From Paenibacillus sp. OVF10 (GTDB lineage Bacteria > Bacillota > Bacilli > Paenibacillales > Paenibacillaceae): a stretch of 64,000 nucleotides of DNA. Under the pieces are notes generated by a model, which ran no database searches, was not told the DNA's origin, and saw only the letters and a list, made by a program, of their open reading frames with translations. The stretch spans positions 5,580,001 through 5,644,000 of the forward strand of contig CP094668.1 of the NCBI GenBank assembly GCA_022836915.1, read 5' to 3'. The position numbers and the translations under genes are program-made. Shown here in pieces: positions 57,203 through 64,000 of this stretch (position 1 is its first letter; every line of letters begins with the position of its first letter).

Positions 57203-58281
57203 GTGAATCGTCAATACGGCATTGCCGCCTTTATATTATGCATCATTTTATTCCTCCAGCTACCTTTAGCCCATGCCTATGGAGAGTCTTCACCTGAGGA
57301 TACACGTGAGATATTGCAAAAAGTCTATCCATCGTTGAAATCGATCACGAAATCGAACGGATCGCCGAAAGGCAGAAGCAGCTGGCTCAACAATACGAGA
57401 CATTATCCGTCCAGCTTCAGGAACAGGAAGAGCAGATACATATTCAGCAAGATCGGGCCGGAGCTGTAGTGAGGTCCTACTACACAGGAGAACGCGACAG
57501 CCTCCTCATGACGGTCCTGGGAGCCAGGTCGTTCAAAGACTTGTTTGTACTGTATGATTATTACCAGATTATTATCGGACGGGATCAGGCTGTGCTGGAC
57601 AAGTATCAGGACCGTTATCACACCCTGCAACAGACTTCCACTCAGATTCGTCAGACTACAACAGAATTAACCGAAATGAAGACTAATCTTCAAAACCAGC
57701 GGGAACGTGTAGTCACCTTGCAAAAAGAAGTGGATGCCCAAATAGCCACCAGCGGAGATGCGGCAGCGATTCAGAAACTGATGGATGAATTAACCCTTTA
57801 TTGGGAGAATATCGGCATCTATGAGGTGAAACGATATTTCAAAGCATTGGCATCTGCCATGCAGAACCTGCCCGATTTTATCCAAAAACAAAACGGAGGT
57901 ATATCCACGACTGGAACAACGTATACGATTCGAATTGGGCAGGATGAGCTTAATGCATTTCTGCGTTCCCAAAATTCAATCTTTGAAGATTTTGCCTTTC
58001 AGTTTAATCAGGATAAGATTATAGCTTCCGGTCAGCGGGATCAATTACAATTAAGCATTGAAGGACATTATACGGTAGAAAATGAACCTCAAAACTCCAT
58101 TCGTTTTCATGTGGACAAACTTGTATTCAACCAGCTTGAACTACCAGATACGACTCGCCGAATGCTGGAAAGAGAATTTGACCTTGGGTTCTATCCACAG
58201 AAAATCCTGTCGTTTGTCAAAGCAACCGATGTTTCAACAAGTGAAGGCGTACTGGAAGTAAAACTAGCTATATCCTTTTAA
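57203..58281 (+). CDS. Secreted coiled-coil protein, frame break
   Basis: About 359 residues. Signal peptide MNRQYGIAAFILCIILFLQL...AHA, then a coiled coil (about 45-100: ERIAERQKQLAQQYETLSVQ), SYYTGERDSLLMTVLGARSF, a second coiled coil near 150-190 and a C-terminal beta-rich domain. The architecture of the first half resembles the N-terminal domain of CwlO/PcsB hydrolases, but no NlpC/P60 or CHAP domain follows. GTG 57203 follows GAAAGGAG. AAAAA at 57318-57322 is one short as written. Function not recognised. Confidence 0.78.
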
Positions 58282-58283
58282 AG

Positions 58284-59554
58284 TTAGTTCGTCGTTCTAA
58301 TACTGTCTACGTATTGATTCGCTGTAATTTCTCCCTTTAGGAATTGTTGTACTTTTTTATGAAAACGAGTTATTAGAGCATGACTTTTGGTCGTTGCAGC
58401 GGGGACATCTTGGGTGGTTGAGAACCAGGATTGTCCCTTTGTCATGTCATAAGGTCCAACGAGTTTCTCAGACTCCAAATCCAGCTCCTGTTGCTTTGCG
58501 GGCAACCGGTTGACCTGTTGGTACCATTTCAGCTGTGTCGTAGCAGAGGTCATTCCTTCAATCCATCTACTGGCCTCCTCAGCCTCAACCGAACCCGCAG
58601 TAATGACAAGGCTTCTGGAGTTTACAGTTTCCAAGGTTTCCAAAGAAATCCGCTCCAAAGAATCTTTATCAACTGTACTCGCTTGATCCGCATTCAATAA
58701 TTGAGATAACAATGATACAACCATCGGTGTGTCGTTTTGGTCAGCAGTTGGAAAGAACCCTGGATTGGTAGACTCAAGCCTAATAAGGGGCTGAATCTGA
58801 TTCATCAACTGAATCCCCTGCTGAAGATCCCCGTTTGCGAATCTATTTGTGTTCGTTTAACTTGATCTGGTGCCATTCTCGGTTCCAAATGATTCAGCCA
58901 CGCATTCGTCCCGTACATATCATTGATGTTCATTGTAATTAAAGGGATGCCTTCCGCAATGGCTTGTTGAGTAAGTTTGACCCACTGATCTTTATTTCGA
59001 GGTAATGACTCCAGACCAGCTCTCTTCAGAAATGAAGATTGTGCAGCCAGAATGTACGGATCAAAATCAAAAGGCATTCCCCACTGATAACCATTCCACT
59101 CTGTCATTCCCCGTAACCCAACTACCGTATCTCCTAGCGACTTCGATAATGTTGTTCCGTTTAACGGATACAGGTACCCTTTTTGGGCATAGTATTGCAC
59201 TTCCTCACCATCAAGCAGAACAACATCACCATTCTCCCCTAGTGAAAATTCAAGTTCCAAAACATGCTTATATGTATCCGGCTTCTCATTCCGAAGATTA
59301 ATCTCTACCAGCTGGGAAGCAGCAACTTCTTTAGCTATTTTTTGAAAGGCTTGAAACTCTTCATCCGACATGGCCACTACAATCTCCAGCGGAGCTTGAG
59401 CATCTTCATTACGGGACGAAGACCCAGGAAAGGCATCCTTTTCCTGATCGCGTTCCTGATTGAGCTGCGAACCTCTAAAGTCAAAACTCGGTGACAAGAT
59501 CGTTAACGAAAGCAGCAATACTGCAAATAAAACAACCTGATGTCTACGCTTCAT
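58284..59554 (-). CDS. Extracellular solute-binding-like protein, no lipobox, frame break
   Basis: About 423 residues. N-terminal hydrophobic anchor (VVLFAVLLLSLTILSP) without a lipobox cysteine. The rest has a family 1 solute-binding fold pattern (EIVVAMSDEEFQAFQKIAKE, GDVVLLDGEE, EWNGYQWGMPFDFDPYIL, TAGSVEAEEASRWIEGM). CCCC at 58829-58832 is one short as written; the joint reads TGDLQQGIQLMNQIQ. There is no permease or ATPase next to it. It overlaps nothing; tail-to-tail with the coiled-coil gene by a 2-base gap. Role unknown. Confidence 0.75.
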
Positions 59555-59711
59555 TAACTTCCCTCCCTGTTCACCTAGTTTTTTCCTGCAGCAATTATTG
59601 TAACAAATAAGTAGTACTCTTGTCCTACCCTGCCGAAAAACACTTTTTCGGATTTTTGCATAATAAGAGCATATCGAGTTCTGTGTAATAACGCTTACTT
59701 ATTTTTTCAGC

Positions 59712-59741
59712 AAAAAGCCGGCTCCAGGAGCCGGCTTTTAT
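59712..59741 (-). terminator. Terminator of phoH
   Basis: Arms AAAAGCCGGCTCC / GGAGCCGGCTTTT (about 59713-59739) around a 1-4 base loop, with T's on the minus strand. Symmetrical enough to work both ways. Confidence 0.9.
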
Positions 59742-59775
59742 AACAACATTTTCCGGGAAATAATTCCCCTAAATA

Positions 59776-61109
59776 TTACAATAAATCAGCTGCAAGCTGT
59801 GCCAGCTTGGACCGTTCTCCTTTTTCGAGCATGATGTGTCCGCTAATTCCCTCTTGTTTGAACCGTTCCACGATATACGTCAGACCGTTACTGGCAGAAT
59901 CAAGATACGGATGGTCGATCTGTTCGGGGTCTCCCATCAAAATAATCTTACTGCCTTCACCGACCCTGGATACAATGGTCTTCACTTCATGGCGGGAGAG
60001 GTTCTGAGCTTCATCAATAATAATAAACTGTCCAGGTATCGATCTTCCACGAATATACGTTAAGGCCTCCACCTGGATACTGCCAAGCCCCATTAGGATT
60101 TTATCGATATCTCCGGCTTTTTTGGTGTCAAACAAAAACTCCAGATTATCATAAATCGGCTGCATCCATGGACGAAGTTTTTCTTCTTTCTCACCAGGCA
60201 AGTAACCGATATCTTTCCCCATTGGAACGACAGGACGAGCAATCAACAGTTTTTTGTATTTATGATCATCCTCTACCTTTAGTAGACCTGCTGCAAGTGC
60301 CAGCAAGGTTTTCCCTGTTCCAGCTTTACCGGTGATGGTAACAAGCGGGATGTCATCATTCAAAAGGAGTTCTAGTGCCATGCGTTGTTGTGCGTTACGT
60401 GCGCTAATACCCCAGACATTATCATTACTGAGGAAAAGCGGCTCCAGCTTTGTTCCCTCTGTATTGACTTTAAGCAAAGCCGATTTATTGGTTCCCATCT
60501 CATCCTTGAGAATGACAAATTCATTTGGATACAACGAATAAGACAACTGTAACGGTTTGATTGGTAAAAAACGATATGTGTAAAACTCATCAATCACTGA
60601 CGGATGAACTTTAAGGGCCGTATAACCTGGATATAACTCACTGAGTCCTGCCGTCCGATCTGATAAGTAATCCTGTGTAAACAGACCAAGTACATCCGCT
60701 TTGATACGCACCAGCACATCTTTACTGACAAGCACGACCTGACGTTCGACTACTTCCTTTTCATTCTCCTCAATCTGATAATTCAGTGCGACAGCCAAAA
60801 TGCGATTATCGTTGGACACTTCACCAAACATTTCCTGAACTTTCACGAAACTCCGATGATTCAGCTCTACTTTCAGGTTACCTCCATTAGCCAAAGGTAC
60901 CCCACTGTGCAAGTGACCCAGCTCACGTAATCCGTCTAACAGTCTGGATACATTACGGGCATTACGCCCAATTTCATCGGCATTTCTTTTTTGGAGTCGA
61001 TCTCCTCCAGTACAACCGCGGGAATGATTACCTCATGTTCCTCAAAGGCAAATATGGCATTGGGGTCATGCAGAAGCACGTTGGTATCCAATACAAAAAT
61101 CTTTTTCAT
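59776..61109 (-). CDS. phoH2: PIN-PhoH ATPase (PhoH2/YlaK), frame break
   Basis: About 444 residues. An N-terminal PIN nuclease domain (KKIFVLDTNVLLHDP, then EEIDSKKRNADEIGRNARN after correction) and a C-terminal PhoH ATPase with Walker A GKAGTGKT and Walker B IIIDEAQNLS. PhoH2 proteins are known RNA helicase/RNases. ATG 61109 follows GGAGGGG. TTTTTT at 60987-60992 is one T short as written, which separates the PIN domain. B. subtilis ylaK is likewise next to ylaJ and ylaL. Confidence 0.93.
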
Positions 61110-61261
61110 TCAATCCCCTCCAAAGCGGCGTCGTTAAAGGCATGGATAGTGTGATCTTTCAGCAGCGGCATGGACAATCATGATCCCATACATAAATGTA
61201 TTCGACTAGGGCAAAATAATTGTCAACCATTCTGAAAAACTCCGAGAAAGGATGAACATTT

Positions 61262-61957
61262 ATGAAAATATGGGTTTGCACGCTGCTTCTGATCTTTATA
61301 CTTACAGGTTGCAACAGTTCCACACGCAGCGCTTCGCCGAATCAAGGGTCACATGCGAAAGGTTACGGAGGAAATGTAACAACTCAGCAAGATCAAGGGA
61401 AAGGATCTCACATGCTCAATGCACAGGAAGATCGGATGAATCCTTCACGTTTGGACCGCCTCAATGAGAATACAGGTGAAGTCCATGATACCAACATTGC
61501 GGATGATGCACAGAGTGGCCGGATGCCCAATGAAAAACGAATCAATCACCTTAAAGCCCTTGCCAAGCAAGTGGAAGGTGTTGAAGATGCGAACTGCGTC
61601 ATACTCGGTAATACAGCCGTAGTTGGCATCGATGTTGATGGTGAACTGGAACGTGCTCGGGTTGGTACCATTAAGTACGCTGTTGCCGAGGCACTTCGCA
61701 AAGACCCCGAAGGTGTAGATTCCATCGTTACTGCTGATGCAGATGTCACTGAACGAATTAAAGAAATCGGTGAACATATTCGTCAAGGGCACCCCATCTC
61801 CGGTTTTGCTTCAGAACTTGCTGACATGGTGGGACGAATTATCCCTCAACTCCCGAAAGACGTCAAAGTCCGTCAAAATCCGGATGAAAACGTGAATCAA
61901 AAACAACAAATGCAGCAGCTGCATTCATCTGACAAAAGACAACAAAAAGCCCAGTGA
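61262..61957 (+). CDS. ylaJ: YhcN/YlaJ family sporulation lipoprotein
   Basis: 231 residues. Lipobox ILTGC (Cys17). After a low-complexity linker, the YhcN/YlaJ domain (about 75-200) has NHLKALAKQVEGVEDANCVI and VTADADVTERIKEIGE. Family members are spore-cortex or spore-membrane lipoproteins. ATG 61262 follows GAGAAAGGAT. It is divergent from phoH and tail-to-tail with ylaL; the stop falls inside the shared terminator stem. Confidence 0.9.
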   Translation: MKIWVCTLLLIFILTGCNSSTRSASPNQGSHAKGYGGNVTTQQDQGKGSHMLNAQEDRMNPSRLDRLNENTGEVHDTNIADDAQSGRMPNEKRINHLKALAKQVEGVEDANCVILGNTAVVGIDVDGELERARVGTIKYAVAEALRKDPEGVDSIVTADADVTERIKEIGEHIRQGHPISGFASELADMVGRIIPQLPKDVKVRQNPDENVNQKQQMQQLHSSDKRQQKAQ

Positions 61958-62416
61958 TCTCTCACTAGGCTTTTTCATGGCAGCAAAAACCTGCTCATCT
62001 AATTTCTCAGCGGCACGCTGATCATATATTTTGACGTATTGAGGCACAGAGGACAATTGAGCGCCGTAAAACAGAGCATTCCTCACCGCTTCAATTGTAA
62101 TGTCGAAACAGCACATATTAAATGGAACGTCCTGCAGCGGATCTTGTCGTACCGCAGCACGTCCGTTCACTGCGTACACCGTCTCTTCTCCAAAGACAGT
62201 CACCGTAATGAGCGGATTAGTAATCATGTTATTCACTAAACGTGAACGATGATCGATCGCTACACGAAAAGTAGAAGCATTCTCCGCATAAATCCAGGAG
62301 ATGGCAGTTGAAGTCGGACCTCCGGATTCTACATCCACTGTGCTCAGAAGCACAAAGGTCTCATTCTTGAATTGCTGTAAAAGAGATTCAGTTAATTGTG
62401 TGACGGCTTCGGACAT
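61925..62416 (-). CDS. ylaL: YlaL-like pyridoxamine-phosphate-oxidase-fold protein
   Basis: 163 residues as written, with an FMN-binding split-barrel pattern (NETFVLLSTVDVESGGPTSTAISW region, FRVAIDHRSRLVNN, TVTVFGEETVYAV). It is like B. subtilis YlaL, next to ylaK/ylaJ. As written the frame runs through its own terminator (61944-61975) before stopping. If TTTTT 61971-61975 lacked one T, the protein would end with AAMKKA and a TAG at 61965-61967, inside the first arm, which is more sensible. Function unknown. Confidence 0.85.
   Translation of the reverse strand: MSEAVTQLTESLLQQFKNETFVLLSTVDVESGGPTSTAISWIYAENASTFRVAIDHRSRLVNNMITNPLITVTVFGEETVYAVNGRAAVRQDPLQDVPFNMCCFDITIEAVRNALFYGAQLSSVPQYVKIYDQRAAEKLDEQVFAAMKKPSERSLGFLLSFVR
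61944..61975. terminator. Bidirectional terminator between ylaJ and ylaL
   Basis: AAAAAGCC / GGCTTTTT outer arms and AGTGA / TCACT inner arms with a few mismatches; T tracts on both strands. It overlaps the coding ends of both genes as written. Confidence 0.82.
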
Positions 62417-62466
62417 TCAACCAGCCCCTAACCTTCTTTATGCAATTCTTGTACTTGGTTTATGTT

Positions 62467-62496
62467 ATTATAGCATACCGATTAACGTGCTTCCAA
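62467..62496 (-). promoter_or_regulatory. Promoter of ylaL
   Basis: TTGGAA (62491-62496), 18-base spacer, TATAAT (62467-62472) with an extended TGC before it on the minus strand, about 50 bases before the ATG. Confidence 0.65.
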
Positions 62497-62513
62497 TCCC
62501 AAAAGAATGAAGG

Positions 62514-63575
62514 TTATTCGCCTGAAGGTGAAGCCGTTACTTTACCTGAAAGAGTATCTTGTAAAGCCTGCTTGGCATTGGCGAGTTCCGTCTCATTAAT
62601 ATACACATATGGACTTCTCCACTCTCCGGTAACCGGAGTATAATGCACATCCGAGGTCGAAATGTTCCAATACGTCGAGATAAAGTTTTTCATTTGTTCC
62701 GATTCCACATCTGTCGTCATGTTCTTGTCAACTGCACCAATTACTTTGCTGATCTTTGTAATGCCCCCAAGAGATTTCATCTGATCCAGCATGGAGTTCA
62801 GCACTTGGTTTTGACGTTTGTTACGATCAAAGTCATTGGATTCATCAGTCTTTGGATTACAATTGGATTTGCGGTAACGAACAAAATCTAGTGCTGCTTT
62901 ACCATCGAGATGTTGCGCGCCTGCGACCAGATTGATATCTGTACCATCGGCTGTATCTCTATAACACATATTTTTATCCACAGTCACATCCACGCCACCC
63001 ACGGCATTGACAGCATCACGGAATGCCTGAAAATTCAGGACGGTTGTATAATTAATATCTACATCCAAATACTTGCCCATCATTTCTTTCATCTGATCCT
63101 CTGCATTTTTGCCAGTGGTTTTTTCCTGTGCTTTGAATCTTGGATAATAGGAATTCAGCTTGTTGGATTTGTACCCATCCAATTGAATACGCGTGTCTCG
63201 AGGCAAAGATACAATGGTTGCCGTCTTGGTCTCCGGATTCAACGAAGCCACCATAACAACATCCGAGAGATATGTGCCAGTTTCAGGACGGTTATCTGTG
63301 CCTAATAACAGCATCGTGATCGGTTTGGTTGTGGCTGACATCCCGGGAGGTACCGGTTTATCGATACCTGTATCCACGACTTGATTGTATACCCAGTACG
63401 CATATCCACCGCCTACCACAATGGCAATAACCAATAGACTTAAAAGGATTCTGCCAAAAGCATTCATTCTCTTTTTCTTCTTAGGCTGCTTGCCCTTGCC
63501 ATTCTTCGATCCAGAAGCACCGGATTGCGTTGGTGCCTGTCTCCGTGGAGGCAGTCCGTTCGAATTTGAGTTCAT
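62514..63575 (-). CDS. LytR-CpsA-Psr (LCP) family cell-wall ligase
   Basis: 353 residues. Basic cytoplasmic N-terminus (GKGKQPKKKKR), one membrane helix (about 42-62), and the extracellular LCP domain with TMLLLGTDNRPE, SDVVMVASLNP and SLPRDTRI. LCP enzymes transfer lipid-linked wall polymers (teichoic acid or capsule) to peptidoglycan. ATG 63575 follows AAAGGTG. It lies between ylaL and ylaH. Which polymer it attaches cannot be read from sequence. Confidence 0.92.
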   Translation of the reverse strand: MNSNSNGLPPRRQAPTQSGASGSKNGKGKQPKKKKRMNAFGRILLSLLVIAIVVGGGYAYWVYNQVVDTGIDKPVPPGMSATTKPITMLLLGTDNRPETGTYLSDVVMVASLNPETKTATIVSLPRDTRIQLDGYKSNKLNSYYPRFKAQEKTTGKNAEDQMKEMMGKYLDVDINYTTVLNFQAFRDAVNAVGGVDVTVDKNMCYRDTADGTDINLVAGAQHLDGKAALDFVRYRKSNCNPKTDESNDFDRNKRQNQVLNSMLDQMKSLGGITKISKVIGAVDKNMTTDVESEQMKNFISTYWNISTSDVHYTPVTGEWRSPYVYINETELANAKQALQDTLSGKVTASPSGE

Positions 63576-63616
63576 ATCTTCAACACCTTTATCACATCTG
63601 TTTTTGTCTAAATAAA

Positions 63617-63651
63617 AGACAACCGCTTTCCCTAAGGAAAACGGATGGTCT
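63617..63651 (-). terminator. Terminator of ylaH
   Basis: Arms AGAC..CCG, TTTTCC / GGAAAG and CGG..GTCT (63617-63651) around TTAG, followed by TTTTATTT on the minus strand. It overlaps the ylaH end as written. Confidence 0.7.
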
Positions 63652-63961
63652 GTACAAGACAGGATTTATGAGTTTCGAGCGGCAGCTTCCGCTTTTTCTT
63701 TTGACGACCTTCAATAAAATAACGCACTCTCACTAACAACATCAAACCAACCGCGACCAACAAACATTGAATGATGGGCAGCTTGTCGATCTGAAAAATA
63801 AGAAGCATGAATGTGCCCATCGCCATCAAAATATAGAGAACGATTTCCTTACCAAGTGGCAATTTCTGACGTACCCGAAACACCTTGTTATATACGTAAG
63901 TAATCAATACAAAGATGACGATGTAGGCTACGATCGGGTGTGATGCGAACCATGCTTGCAT
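63632..63961 (-). CDS. ylaH: YlaH-like small membrane protein
   Basis: 109 residues as written with three hydrophobic helices and a basic C-terminus (EGRQKKKRKL). Resembles B. subtilis YlaH by size, hydrophobicity and the KLPLGKEIVLYI segment, and lies near ylaJ-ylaK-ylaL. ATG 63961 follows AAAGGAGCTGG. The frame reads into its own terminator. One added A in the short AA run near 63686-63690 would end it AAARNS with a TAA at 63666-63668, before the hairpin. Function unknown. Confidence 0.72.
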   Translation of the reverse strand: MQAWFASHPIVAYIVIFVLITYVYNKVFRVRQKLPLGKEIVLYILMAMGTFMLLIFQIDKLPIIQCLLVAVGLMLLVRVRYFIEGRQKKKRKLPLETHKSCLVQTIRFP

Positions 63962-64000
63962 GCACAGCCAGCTCCTTTCGTGTTCATGCTAGGATATAAG

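Overview
The window is about 64 kb of a spore-forming, meso-diaminopimelate-walled Firmicute, most likely Paenibacillus. The evidence is the sporulation set SpoIIGA/SigE/SigG/SpoVD/RsfA, an LL-diaminopimelate aminotransferase (DapL), a meso-DAP type MurE (DNPR motif), a T-box before ileS, a PyrR attenuator, frequent TTG/GTG starts with strong AGGAGG sites, and a gene order that largely follows the Bacillus subtilis ylb-dcw-ylm-pyr chromosome segment. Nearly everything is on the minus strand; only yhgE, yteA, a DUF2626 gene, a secreted coiled-coil gene and a yhcN-like lipoprotein gene are on the plus strand.

Layout from left to right. (1) 1-2.8 kb: pyrC (cut by the window edge), pyrB and pyrR behind a PyrR-controlled attenuator. 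(2) 3.2-10.9 kb: genes that B. subtilis does not have between rluD (ylyB) and pyrR. These are a large YhgE/Pip membrane protein, a five-gene operon (UbiA-type DPPR synthase-like prenyltransferase, HAD phosphatase, two small SMR/EamA proteins, a polytopic membrane protein) with its own promoter and terminator, and dapL. (3) 11-22.3 kb: rluD, lspA, yteA, a DUF5665 gene, T-box-ileS, divIVA, ylmH, ylmG, sepF, yggS, pgeF and ylmC. (4) 22.4-25.1 kb: sigG, sigE and spoIIGA. (5) 25.3-45.3 kb: the division and cell-wall cluster, transcribed mraZ-rsmH-ftsL-pbpB-spoVD-murE-murF-mraY-murD-spoVE-murG-murB-murA-divIB-ftsA-ftsZ. (6) 45.5-56.5 kb: ahcY, bshC, an oligopeptide ABC transporter (oppABC plus D/F ATPases), a DUF3397 gene, panE and rsfA. 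(7) 56.7-64 kb: DUF2626, a secreted coiled-coil protein, a solute-binding-like protein, and the ylaH/LCP/ylaL/ylaJ/phoH(ylaK) neighbourhood.

The genes fit together: DapL supplies meso-DAP, MurA-G, MraY and SpoVE/PBP2B/SpoVD build and polymerise peptidoglycan, and FtsAZ/DivIB/FtsL/SepF/DivIVA place the septum. SpoIIGA/SigE/SigG take over when the cell sporulates. A SigH-type promoter is visible before ftsA and a SigF-like -10 before sigG.

Quality warning. About 33 single-gene reading-frame breaks in 23 genes, plus three more suspected at the 3' ends of pyrR, ylaL and ylaH, lie almost all at short homopolymers. They hit indispensable genes (mraY, murD, murG, ftsA, pbpB) as readily as dispensable ones. 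I read them as sequencing or assembly errors rather than pseudogenes, and I annotate those genes as full spans with the break points stated.

The best candidate for a little-described system is the UbiA/HAD/SMR/SMR/membrane-protein operon (5.96-9.48 kb). It looks like a polyprenyl-phosphate-ribose donor pathway with a flippase pair and a candidate transferase. The second is a GC-rich triple repeat of about 85 bp between the ileS T-box and the ileS start.
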